Shown: one piece after another, positions 1 through 12,969 of the stretch
How the letters are laid out: each line of letters starts with the position of its first letter
How positions within the stretch are numbered: position 1 is the first letter of the stretch
Position numbers and translations under genes: made by a program
Notes under the pieces: model-generated
The model's database searches: none
What the model saw: the letters and a program-made list of their open reading frames with translations, nothing else
Told to the model about the DNA's origin: nothing
Assembly: GCA_963833585.1 (NCBI GenBank)
Contig: CAWHYF010000004.1
Coordinates: forward strand, 1 to 64,000
From: Bog-756 sp963833585
Lineage (GTDB): Bacteria; Actinomycetota; Acidimicrobiia; Acidimicrobiales; RAAP-2
Direction of reading: 5' to 3'
DNA length: 64,000 nt

Positions 1-480
1 GGTGACCGTGGTGGGAGCGGTGGAGGCGGCCTGCTGACGCCGGCGTGAGCCGGCCACACGCCGAGACCGCTGCGAGGTGTTGGCCGCCTGCTTGGCCCGG
101 CGGCGGGCGATCCGGTCGTCGGGGAGCCGGCTCACGATGATGGTGATGTGCGACGTGCGCTTGCGGATCCGGGTGGCCCGGCCCCGGGCCCGGGGCCGCC
201 ACCGCTTGAGGGTGCTGCCCTCGTCGGCATAGCAGGCCGAGACGAACAGCTCCTCGGCGTCGAGCCCGTCGTTGTGGACGGCGTTGGCCACCGCCGAGGC
301 CAACACCTTGCCCACCGTCACCGCGGCCTCGCGGTCACCCAGGGACAGGATCTCGGCGGCCCGGTCGACGTCCTGGCCCCGGATCAGATCGAGCACCTGG
401 CGGACCTTGGTGGCGGACATCCGGCTGTGCCGAAGGACGGCACGGGTGCCCTCTCGCTCGTTGGTCTTCACCCCGGGCAC
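1..480 (-). CDS. rplV: 50S ribosomal protein L22, 3' end outside the window
   Basis: L22 lines the peptide exit tunnel and helps assemble the 50S subunit. The visible 160 codons contain the conserved family core: SATKVRQVLDLIRG near residue 22, then ASAVANAVHN, and the C-terminal loop and strand KRWRPRARGRATRIRKRTSHI followed by basic sequence. The GTG start at 480 is chosen because it lies one base after the rpsS stop and has a GGGGAGG box about eight bases upstream. An in-frame ATG at 513 inside rpsS would add 11 residues. No stop appears before position 1, so the gene continues past the left edge with a basic, Ala/Gln/Ser-rich C-terminal extension, as in other actinobacterial L22 proteins. 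Confidence 0.93.
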   Translation of the reverse strand, partial: MPGVKTNEREGTRAVLRHSRMSATKVRQVLDLIRGQDVDRAAEILSLGDREAAVTVGKVLASAVANAVHNDGLDAEELFVSACYADEGSTLKRWRPRARGRATRIRKRTSHITIIVSRLPDDRIARRRAKQAANTSQRSRRVAGSRRRQQAASTAPTTVT

Positions 481-481
481 C

Positions 482-760
482 TCAGCGCCTCCCCGCCCGC
501 TCTTGGCCGGCATGGAACTTGAAGGTCCGGGTGGGGGCGAACTCGCCCAGCTTGTGCCCGACCATCGACTCGGTGACGTAGACCGGGATGTGCTTGCGGC
601 CGTCGTGGACGGCGATGGTGTGGCCGACCATGTCGGGGATGATCGTGGATCGGCGCGACCACGTCTTGATGACCTTCTTGTCCCCGGCCGCGTTGAGGGC
701 GTCCACCTTCTTGAGCAGGTGGTCGTCGACGAACGGACCCTTCTTCAGGCTGCGAGGCAT
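482..760 (-). CDS. rpsS: 30S ribosomal protein S19
   Basis: S19 binds 16S rRNA in the head of the small subunit, next to S13 and the A-site tRNA. The 92-residue product begins MPRSLKKGPFVDDHLLKK and ends in the basic FKFHAGQERAGRR. Motifs KTWSRRSTIIPDMVGHTIAVH and VTESMVGHKLGEFAPTRTF are textbook for the family, and the length matches the usual 92-93. The ATG at 760 follows a GAGGGA box. It lies between rplB and rplV in the standard S10-operon order, with one base separating its stop from the rplV start. Confidence 0.97.
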   Translation of the reverse strand: MPRSLKKGPFVDDHLLKKVDALNAAGDKKVIKTWSRRSTIIPDMVGHTIAVHDGRKHIPVYVTESMVGHKLGEFAPTRTFKFHAGQERAGRR

Positions 761-783
761 AGCGTGACGTTCCCTCTGTCTTC

Positions 784-1621
784 CTACCGCCGGGCACCGC
801 GGGTGCGGCGCCTGCGGACGATCATCTTGTCGGAGTCCTTGTTGCGGGCCCGGGTGCGGCCCTCGGGCTTGACCCCACGGCGACACCGGATGGCGGCCAC
901 CGGAGGTCTTGCCCTCGCCGCCACCCAGCGGGTGGTCGACGGGGTTCATGGCCACGCCGCGGGTCTGGGGGCGCTTGCCCTTCCAGCGGTTCCGGCCGGC
1001 CTTGCCGATCTTGATCAGCTCGGCCTCGGAGTTGCCCACCACGCCGAGGGTGCCCCGGCAGTCGATGGACACCCGGCGCATCTCGGTGGAGGGCAGGCGC
1101 AGGGTGGCGAAGGCACCCTCCTTGGCCACCAGCTGCACGCTCATGCCCGCGCCGCGGGCCAGCTTGCCCCCGCCGCCGGGCCGCAGCTCGACGTTGTGGA
1201 TGACCGAGCCGACCGGGATGTAGCGCAGCGGGAGGGCGTTGCCCGGGCGGATCTCCGCCCCCTGGCCCGACTGGAGGCGGTCGCCCACCGCCACCTGGGC
1301 CGGGGCCAGGATGTAGCGCTTCTCGCCGTCGAGGTAGTGGAGCAGGGCGATCCGGGCGTTGCGGTTGGGGTCGTACTCGATGGCCGCCACCTTGGCCGGC
1401 ACCCCGTCCTTGTCCCGCTTGAAGTCGATGATCCGGTACTGCTGCTTGTGCCCGCCGCCCCGGTGCCGGGAGGTCTTGCGGCCGTGGCTGTTGCGGCCGC
1501 CGGTGGAGGGCTTGGGGGCCAGGAGGACCTTCTCGGGGCGGTCCCGGGTGATCTCGGAGAAGTCCGAGACGGTCTGGAAGCGCCGGCCGGCGCTGGTGGG
1601 CTTGCGTGAGCGGAGTGGCAT
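784..1621 (-). CDS. rplB: 50S ribosomal protein L2, split by a one-base frameshift near 871
   Basis: L2 is a primary 23S rRNA binding protein needed for subunit association and peptidyl transfer. The first frame reads from MPLRSRKPTSAGRRF to GGRHPVSPWG. An extra base near 871 then shifts the frame. Removing it restores KPEGRTRARNKDSDKMIVRR and a stop at 784-786, giving 278 residues, the usual size. Without the correction the frame runs straight on into rpsS. An insertion in sequence or assembly is much likelier than a true pseudogene, because L2 is essential and both halves are well conserved. Oddity: the active-site loop reads DHPLGGGEG where most bacteria have DHPHGGGEG. Confidence 0.93.
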
Positions 1622-1638
1622 GGTCGGGTCCCGGTCTC

Positions 1639-1929
1639 TCAGTTCTCGAAGAGGTCGATCGAGTCACCCTCGTGGAGGGTGACGATGGCCCGCTTGGTGT
1701 CGGGTCGGTGGCCGAGCGAGTTGCTCTTCCGGTTGCGCTTGGTCTTGCCCTTGCGGTTGAGGGTGTTGACCTTGTCCACCCGCACGTTGAAGGCCTGCTC
1801 CACGGCGTGGCGGACGTCGATCTTGGTGGCCGAGGGGTCCACCACGAACACGTAGACGTTGTTGTCCATCAGCGAGTAGGACTTCTCCGAGACCACCGGA
1901 CGGATGAGCACGTTGTGGGGATCCCTCAT
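1639..1929 (-). CDS. rplW: 50S ribosomal protein L23
   Basis: L23 sits at the tunnel exit and is the docking site for trigger factor and SRP. The intact 96-residue protein begins MRDPHNVLIRPVVSEKSY and contains VRVDKVNTLNRKGKTKRNRK, the internal basic loop of the family. The length is normal. The ATG at 1929 overlaps the proposed rplD stop in an ATGA arrangement, which suggests translational coupling. A GAAGGAAG box precedes it. Seventeen bases separate its stop from rplB. Confidence 0.96.
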   Translation of the reverse strand: MRDPHNVLIRPVVSEKSYSLMDNNVYVFVVDPSATKIDVRHAVEQAFNVRVDKVNTLNRKGKTKRNRKSNSLGHRPDTKRAIVTLHEGDSIDLFEN

Positions 1930-2727
1930 GATCCGCTTCCTTCTTCGTCGTCGGCGCTCGGCGCGTCGGTGGCCGTCGGCTCCGCCGGGTCGTCCGTGCA
2001 GGCCGGCCGTCGTGGCCGAGCGCGTCGGGAGCCGCCCCGCCGGGCAGGGTCTCGTCGGTGAACACCAGCCAGTCGTTGACCAGGATGTCGTAGGCGTTGA
2101 GCTCGCCGGCCATGATGGTCTGGACCTCGGGCAGGTTGCCGAACGAGCGGTCGGCGTACCCGTCCTCGTCGCCCAGAACCACCAGGACCCGACCGGAGAC
2201 GCCGAGGGCGTGCCAGGGCGGCGATGGCGGCCTTGGTGCTCGGGGCTTCGAAGGTCCAGGCGTCGACCAGCGCCACCCGGCCCTGGGAGGCCCGGTCCGA
2301 GAGGGCCGAGCGCAGGGCCAGCTGCACCATCTTCTTGGGGGTCTTCTGGGCGTAGGAGCGGGGCTTGGGTCCGAGGGCCACGCCGCCGCCCACCCAGATG
2401 GGCGAACGGGACGAGCCGGCCCGGGCCCGGCCGGTGCCCTTCTGGCGGAAGGGCTTGGCCCCGCCCCCTCGGACCTCGGCCCGGGTCTTGGTCGACTGGG
2501 TGCCCGGAACGGGCCGCCGCCAGCTGGGCCGTGACCACCTGGTGGAGCACGGCCAGGTTGGGCTCGATGCCGAAGATCGAGGGCTCGAGGTCCACCGGTC
2601 CGAGCTCGGTGCCGTCGATCGACCGGCGGGTCACCGTGCGCTGCTGGGGAGCCGGCCGGAGGAAGCGGCGGATCGCCGAGGGCGAGGCCGTCTCCAGGTC
2701 GACGGTGGCGGCGTCGGCGGCGCTCAC
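1926..2727 (-). CDS. rplD: 50S ribosomal protein L4, broken by three single-base frameshifts
   Basis: L4 binds 23S rRNA, lines the exit tunnel and autoregulates S10 operons in some bacteria. Three frames must be joined. The first (from GTG 2727) runs to VVTAQLAAARSG. The second carries TQSTKTRAEVRGGGAKPFRQ and GTGRARAGSSRSPIWVGGG. The third carries VLVVLGDEDGYADRSFGNLP and LNAYDILVNDWLVFTDETLP. The acidic tail returns to the second frame and stops at 1926, overlapping rplW by ATGA. Shifts lie at about 2503-2505 (extra base in CCC), near 2214 (extra base) and between about 1990 and 2040 (missing base). The corrected length is 266 residues. The GTG start overlaps the rplC stop (GTGA). The third shift is the least certain. 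Confidence 0.88.
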
Positions 2728-3388
2728 GATGCCGTCCCTCCCTTGACCAGCGGGGCCTTCACCGCGTCACGCAGCACCACGATGCCGCCGCGGGGCCCGG
2801 GGACGGCCCCCTTGACCAGGATCAACTCCCGCTCGGGGTCGGCCTGGACGATCTCGAGGTTGAGGGTGGTCACCTGCTGGCCGCCCATCCGGCCCGGCCA
2901 TGCGGGTGCCCTTGAACACCCGGGCCGGCGTGGCGCAGGCGCCGATCGAGCCGGGCGAGCGGTGCTTCTTGTGGTTGCCGTGCGAAGCGCCCTGGCCCTT
3001 GAAGTTGTGGCGCTTCATGGCTCCGGCGAACCCCTTGCCCTTGGAGACGGCGGTGGCGTCCACCAGCTCGCCGGCCTGGAGGAGGTCGGCGGTCAGCTGC
3101 TGGCCCACCTCGTAGTCGGAGGCGTCATCCAGCCGCAGCTCGACCAGCCGGCGGCCCGGGATCCACACCGGCCTTGTCGAAGTGGCCCTGCTCGGGCTTG
3201 GTCAGGGTGGAGGGCCGGCGATGGCCCCAGGTCACCTGGAGGGCGGAGTAGCCCTCGCGCTCGGGGGTCTTCACCTGCACGACCCGGACCGGCGCCACGC
3301 GCACCACCGTCACCGGTATCGCCCGGTGCTGATCGTCCCAGATCTGGGTCATTCCCACTTTTTCGCCCACGATCGCCTTGGTGGCCAC
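2724..3388 (-). CDS. rplC: 50S ribosomal protein L3, broken by two single-base frameshifts
   Basis: L3 is an early-assembling 23S rRNA binding protein whose loop reaches the peptidyl transferase centre. The N-terminal frame starts VATKAIVGEKVGMTQIWDD at GTG 3388, with GGAGAAG upstream. The middle frame holds KGKGFAGAMKRHNFKGQGAS and SPGSIGACATPARVFKGTRMAG. The C-terminal frame ends GIVVLRDAVKAPLVKGGTAS at 2724. Frame changes fall in GGG 3158-3160 and CCC 2893-2895 (plus-strand bases). Removing one base from each gives 220 residues, normal for the family. It is the first gene after a 380-base gap from rpsJ and appears to have its own promoter there. Confidence 0.91.
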
Positions 3389-3418
3389 TGGAGCTTCTCC
3401 GTCTCGACTCTTCGCTCT

Positions 3419-3442
3419 GATCGACACCGGCCGGTGTCGATC
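3419..3442. promoter_or_regulatory. Perfect 24-bp palindrome in the rplC leader
   Basis: The sequence GATCGACACCGG followed by its exact reverse complement is a perfect palindrome with no loop. It lies 31 bases upstream of the rplC GTG, just before the ribosome-binding site, within the gap between rpsJ and rplC. It could be a repressor operator or a stem that hides the ribosome-binding site. No known factor is assigned. Confidence 0.5.
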
Positions 3443-3552
3443 GGCTGTACTGCCGTGCTGCTCATCTGACACAACTCATCGGCTGACAACTGCCTGGTCA
3501 CCTGCTCTGTCGTCACCGCCGGGGCCTGACGCTCCATCGGCTTGCACGCAGA

Positions 3553-3581
3553 CGCTCCGCTCGGAGAACCCGAGCGGAGCG
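3553..3581 (-). promoter_or_regulatory. 11-bp stem-loop in the rplC leader
   Basis: CGCTCCGCTCG and its exact complement flank a seven-base loop, a strong G+C-rich hairpin in the transcript between the predicted promoter at 3676-3703 and rplC. No T-run follows on the minus strand, so it is not a classical intrinsic terminator. It could act in attenuation or as an r-protein binding site. This is inference from structure alone. Confidence 0.45.
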
Positions 3582-3675
3582 CTCGCCTGGTTTGGTCCGA
3601 GGTCCCCGCCGAAATCGACGGGCGCTCGAACACGTCCTACTCACCTGGTTGAACCCGCAATCGGGCCGACTGATC

Positions 3676-3703
3676 ACTGTACCCCATCCGCCGGGGCTGA
3701 CAA
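3676..3703 (-). promoter_or_regulatory. Predicted promoter for the rplC operon
   Basis: Read on the minus strand, TTGTCA (3698-3703) and TACAGT (3676-3681) are separated by 16 bases, close to the housekeeping sigma consensus. It lies in the 380-base gap 3389-3770 between rpsJ and rplC. If real, transcription starts near 3669 and the rplC-rplD-rplW-rplB-rpsS-rplV run has a leader of about 280 bases carrying the two inverted repeats annotated separately. I see no gene in this gap. Confidence 0.5.
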
Positions 3704-3770
3704 CGAGGTCCCAGGCGGTCCGGCGGCGGTCGCCGGGGCCGGTGGGGCGCCCGGGGCTCCGGCGAGGCTG

Positions 3771-4100
3771 CTAGACGGTCTGGATCTTGATCTCGATGTC
3801 CACCCCGGCCGGCAGGTCGAGCCGCTGCAGCGAGTCCACGGTCTTCGGGGTGTGCTCGACGATGTCCACCAGGCGCTTGTGCACCCGCATCTCGAAGTGC
3901 TCCCGGCTGTCCTTGTACTTGTGTGGAGACCGGATCACCGTGTAGCGGTGCTTCTCCGTCGGCAGCGGCACCGGGCCCAGCACCTTGGCCTGGGTCCGGA
4001 GCACGGTCTGCACGATCTTCTCGGTGGATTGATCGAGAATCTCGTGGTCGTAGGCCTTCAGGCGGATTCTGATCTTCTGGCGGGGGCCTTCTGCGGCCAT
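3771..4100 (-). CDS. rpsJ: 30S ribosomal protein S10 (transcription factor NusE)
   Basis: S10 is part of the 30S head and, as NusE, joins NusB and NusG in antitermination. The 109-residue protein has an N-terminal MAAEGPRQKIRIRLKAYDHE, then GPVPLPTEKHRYTVIRSPH and the conserved EHFEMRVHKRLVDI. The family is usually about 102 residues, so a start a few codons downstream is possible, but ATG 4100 has an AGAGGA box. It follows tuf by 37 bases and is probably cotranscribed with it. It is separated from rplC by 380 bases, unlike the tight junction seen in most S10 operons. Confidence 0.96.
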   Translation of the reverse strand: MAAEGPRQKIRIRLKAYDHEILDQSTEKIVQTVLRTQAKVLGPVPLPTEKHRYTVIRSPHKYKDSREHFEMRVHKRLVDIVEHTPKTVDSLQRLDLPAGVDIEIKIQTV

Positions 4101-4137
4101 GGGTACGGCGTCCTCTCGTTGGTTCGCGGGTGCTCGA

Positions 4138-5325
<1,188 letters not shown>

Positions 5326-5406
5326 GGCTGGGGTAATGCTCCCTGATCTCGGACGGTACCCCCTCGGGCCCGCCACGACGCAGGCGGTTGCCTGACGTCA
5401 TTCCTC

Positions 5407-5487
5407 GTGTATCGGTGGTGAAACGGTGTATCGATGGTGAAACGGTGTATCGGTGGTGAAACGGTGTATCGGTGGTGAACGGTGTTC
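5407..5487. repeat. Four tandem 19-bp repeats in the fusA-tuf gap
   Basis: The unit GTGTATCGGTGGTGAAACG occurs at 5407-5425, 5426-5444 (one substitution), 5445-5463 and 5464-5481 (one base short), with the start of a fifth copy at 5482. There are no spacers. The array lies in the leader of tuf, about 80 bases upstream of its start. It could be a set of protein-binding sites or a neutral variable-number repeat. The rest of the gap 5326-5616 shows no gene. Confidence 0.9.
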
Positions 5488-5616
5488 GCTGCCGGCCGTG
5501 CTGCTGGTGATCCACTTCCTGGTTGCTGGTGACGCTGGTGGTGACCCATTGCTGCGGTCCCACGTTGCTCCCGCGTCCTCCGGGTCGCGGGTTCGGATCC
5601 TGCGCCTCGCGGCGTC

Positions 5617-7711
5617 CTACTCTCCGCGGGCCTTGGCGATGATCTCCTTGGCGATCGACTCAGGAACCTCGTTGTACGCGTGGAACTGCATCGAGTACGT
5701 GGCCCGTCCCTGGGTCCGCGAGCGCAGGTCAGTAGCGTAGCCGAACATGTCGCTCAGTGGTACCTGTGCCCGGACGATGTGGCTGTTGCCCCGCTGCTCC
5801 ATCCCCTCGACCTTGCCCCGCCGGGCCGACAGGTCGCCGATCACGTCTCCCATGTAGTCCTCAGGAGTGGTCACCTCCACGGCCATCACGGGCTCGAGGA
5901 GCACCGGGTCGGCCAGGTTGGCGGCCTTCTTGATGGCCATGGAACCGGCGATCTTGAAGGCCATCTCCGAGGAGTCCACGTCGTGGTACGAGCCGTAGGT
6001 CAGGGTCACCTTGATGTCGACCGTGGGATAGCCGGCCAGCACGCCCGAGGTGATCGACTCCTGGATTCCCTGGTTCACCGAGGGGATGTACTCCTTCGGG
6101 ACGACCCCGCCGCTGATCTTGTCCTCGAACTCGTAGCCCTTGCCCGGGTTGGGCTCCAGAGTGATCACCACGTGGCCGTACTGGCCCTTGCCGCCGGTCT
6201 GGCGGACGTAGCGGAGCTCGACCTTCTCCACCTTCTTCCGAACGGTCTCGCGGTAGGCCACCTGGGGCTTGCCCACGTTGGCATCCACACTGAATTCGCG
6301 CATCATCCGGTCCACCAGGACCTCGAGGTGCAGCTCGCCCATGCCCGAGATGACCGTCTGACCGGTCTCCTCGTCCGACTGGACCCGGAAGGTGGGATCC
6401 TCCTCTGACAGCGAGAAGAGGGCTCGGGACAGTTTGTCCTGGTCAGCCTTGGTCTTGGGCTCCACGGCCACGTGGATGACCGGCTCGGGGAAGGTGAGGG
6501 ACTCCAGGATGACCGGGTCTTCGGGATTGCAGAGGGTGTCGCCGGTGGTGGTCTGCTTGAGGCCCACCGCCGCCACGATGTCGCCGGCGTAGGTCACGTC
6601 GAGGTCCTCGCGGGAGTTGGCGTGCATCTGGAGGATGCGGCCCACCCGCTCCTTGCGGTCCTTGGTCGAGTTGAGCACGCCCGAGCCCTTGGTGAGGGTG
6701 CCCGAGTAGACCCGCAGGTAGGTGAGCTTTCCCACGTAGGGGTCGGTCATGATCTTGAAGGCCAGGGCGGCGAAGGGCGCCGAGTCGTCGGGGGCGCGCT
6801 CGACGGTCACCCCCTCCTTGCGGGGCACCGTGCCCATGGTGGGCGGAATGTCGAGCGGGCTGGGCAGGTAGTCGACCACGGCGTCGAGCATGGGCTGCAC
6901 GCCCTTGTTCTTGAACGCCGAGCCACACAGGATGGGAACGGCGTGGCTGCCCAGCGTCACCGTCCGGATGGCCCGCTGGAGGTCCTCGGGGGTGATCTCC
7001 TCGTCCCCCAGATACTTCTCCATGATGGTGTCGTCATGGTTGGAGACCACGTCGATGAGCTGGTGGTGGGCCTCCTCGGCGACGGCCTTGAGTTCGACAG
7101 GGATCTCCTCTTCGGTCCACTCCTCCCCCATGCCGTCATCCCAGACCAGCGCCCGCATCCGGACCAGGTCCACCACCCCCCGGAACCCTCCCTCGGCCCC
7201 GATGGGCAGCTGCACCACGGCGACCGTGGCGTCCAGGCGGTCCCGGATCATGTCCACGCACTGGTCGAAGTTGGCCCCCGTCCGGTCCATCTTGTTGATG
7301 AAGCAGATCCGTGGAACGGCGTACTTGTCGGCCTGGCGCCACACCGTCTCGGTCTGCGGCTCCACCCCGGCGACGGCGTCGAAGACGGCCACCGCGCCGT
7401 CCAGCACCCGCAGGGAACGCTCGACCTCCACGGTGAAGTCCACGTGGCCCGGGGTGTCGATGATGTTGATCACCGTGTCCCGCCACATGCAGGTGGTGGC
7501 GGCTGAGGTGATGGTGATGCCCGCGTTCCTGCTCCTGGGGCATCCAGTCCATGGTGGCGGCGCCCTCGTGGACCTCGCCGATCTTGTAGTTCTTGCCCGT
7601 GTAGTAGAGGATGCGCTCGGTGGTGGTGGTCTTGCCCGCGTCGATATGGGCCATGATCCCGATGTTCCGGGTCTTGGCCAGGGGATGGTGGCGGGTGCTC
7701 GCTTCAGCCAT
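5617..7711 (-). CDS. fusA: Elongation factor G, with a one-base frameshift near 7521
   Basis: EF-G drives translocation and, with RRF, ribosome recycling. The first frame starts MAEASTRHHPLAKTRNIGIM at ATG 7711, carries the G1 loop AHIDAGKTTTTERILYYTG and runs to MDWMPQEQERG. The second resumes at ITITSAATTCMW and continues through G3 DTPGHVDF, G4 INKMDRTGAN and domains II-V to the stop at 5617. An extra base in CCC 7520-7522 explains the break. Corrected length is 697 residues, as expected. It lies between rpsG and tuf in the str operon, with 72 bases to rpsG. Apart from the shift, no critical residue is missing. Confidence 0.94.
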
Positions 7712-7783
7712 GGTTGATCAGCTCTCGGATGTAGTCGTAGGTCGTGCCGGGTGACGCGGGGTGCGGCCGCTCGGGCCGGGCCG

Positions 7784-8254
7784 CTACCAGCGGTAGTGGG
7801 CGAAGGCCTTGTTGGATTCGGCCATCTTGTGGAGGTCCTCGCGGCGCTTGGCGGCCGCCCCGATCCCGTTGGCGGCGTCCCGGATCTCGTTGGAGAGCCG
7901 CTCGGCCATGGTCTTCTCCCGGCGCTGCTGGGAGTAGCCGACCAGCCAACGGATGGACAGCGTCGTGGCCCGCCGGGGACGGACCTCGACGGGGACCTGG
8001 TAGGTGGCGCCACCGACGCGGCGGCTACGGACCTCCAGCTCAGGACGGGTGTTCTCGACCGCCTTCTTCAGCACGGCCACCGGATCGTTGCCCGATTTCT
8101 CGGCCACGTCGGCCAGGGCGTCGTAGACGATCCGCTCGGCGAGGGTCCGCTTGCCGCGGCTCAGCACCCGGTTGACCACCTGGGTCACCAGGACCGAGTG
8201 GTAGACCGGATCGGGCATCAGCTCACGACGAACAGCAGGACCTTTGCGGGGCAC
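7784..8254 (-). CDS. rpsG: 30S ribosomal protein S7
   Basis: S7 nucleates assembly of the 30S head and contacts the E site. The intact 156-residue protein contains DPVYHSVLVTQVVNRVLSRG, VEVRPRRATTLSIRWLVGYS and the C-terminal NKAFAHYRW. The GTG at 8254 is chosen because AAGGAGT lies seven bases upstream and the product matches the family length exactly. It starts one base after the rpsL stop, so the two are surely cotranscribed. Confidence 0.97.
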   Translation of the reverse strand: MPRKGPAVRRELMPDPVYHSVLVTQVVNRVLSRGKRTLAERIVYDALADVAEKSGNDPVAVLKKAVENTRPELEVRSRRVGGATYQVPVEVRPRRATTLSIRWLVGYSQQRREKTMAERLSNEIRDAANGIGAAAKRREDLHKMAESNKAFAHYRW

Positions 8255-8255
8255 G

Positions 8256-8627
8256 TCAGGACTCCTTCTTGGCGCCGTAGCGGCTACGGGCCTGATTCCG
8301 CTCGCGAACGCCCGACGCATCGAGCGTGCCGCGGATCACCTTGTAACGCACCCCGGGGAGGTCCTTCACACGGCCACCGCGCACCAGGACGATGGAGTGC
8401 TCCTGGAGGTTGTGGCCCTCTCCGGGGATGTAGGCGGTCACCTCGAGCCCGCTGGTCAGGCGGACACGGGCCACCTTACGGAGGGCCGAGTTGGGCTTCT
8501 TCGGGGTGTGGGTGTAGACGCGGGTGCACACACCCCGGCGCTGAGGGGCTCCTCGGAGGGCCGGGGTCTTCGACTTGGTCGGTTTGGTGGCCCGACCCTT
8601 GCGGACGAGCTGGGAAATCGTGGGCAC
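8256..8627 (-). CDS. rpsL: 30S ribosomal protein S12
   Basis: S12 lies at the decoding centre and sets translational accuracy. The 123-residue protein has MPTISQLVRKGR, RGVCTRVYTHTPKKPNSALR and VRGGRVKDLPGVRYKVIRG. The two lysines whose mutation gives streptomycin resistance (KKPNS and GRVKDLP motifs) are both present, so the protein looks wild type. GTG 8627 follows a GAGG box. It is the first gene of rpsL-rpsG-fusA-tuf. A 257-base gap with a promoter-like element separates it from rpoC. Confidence 0.97.
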   Translation of the reverse strand: MPTISQLVRKGRATKPTKSKTPALRGAPQRRGVCTRVYTHTPKKPNSALRKVARVRLTSGLEVTAYIPGEGHNLQEHSIVLVRGGRVKDLPGVRYKVIRGTLDASGVRERNQARSRYGAKKES

Positions 8628-8824
8628 GCGTGACCTCTAGATCGTGGACTGCGGGGATGCTTCAGGACTGACCCGGGCGTGCTGACGCACGGCTCGGTGG
8701 TGCTGCAGGTGGGCTGCGGGCGGGCAGGACGAACCGTTCGGCGCGCAGCCGCGAGAGGACAATGCTACGGCATCCGTACCTGGCCGGCAAGCGCGGGACC
8801 CAGCCGGATCGGATGCCTGCTGCC

Positions 8825-8830
8825 AGTATA
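8825..8830 (-). promoter_or_regulatory. Possible -10 element for the rpsL operon
   Basis: On the minus strand TATACT stands out in otherwise G+C-rich DNA, about 200 bases upstream of the rpsL GTG in the gap 8628-8884 after rpoC. No good -35 is seen at the expected spacing, so the call rests on the -10 box and position alone. Confidence 0.35.
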
Positions 8831-8884
8831 CGGCGGGTCGGGGGGTCACGATCCCAGCTCGGGACCGTGACCACCCCGCCGTCA

Positions 8885-12968
<4,084 letters not shown>

Positions 12969-12969
<1 letters not shown>

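Noticed and set aside
5407..5487. CRISPR-like array
   Set aside because: Repeats of 19 bp are contiguous with no spacers and no cas genes are near.
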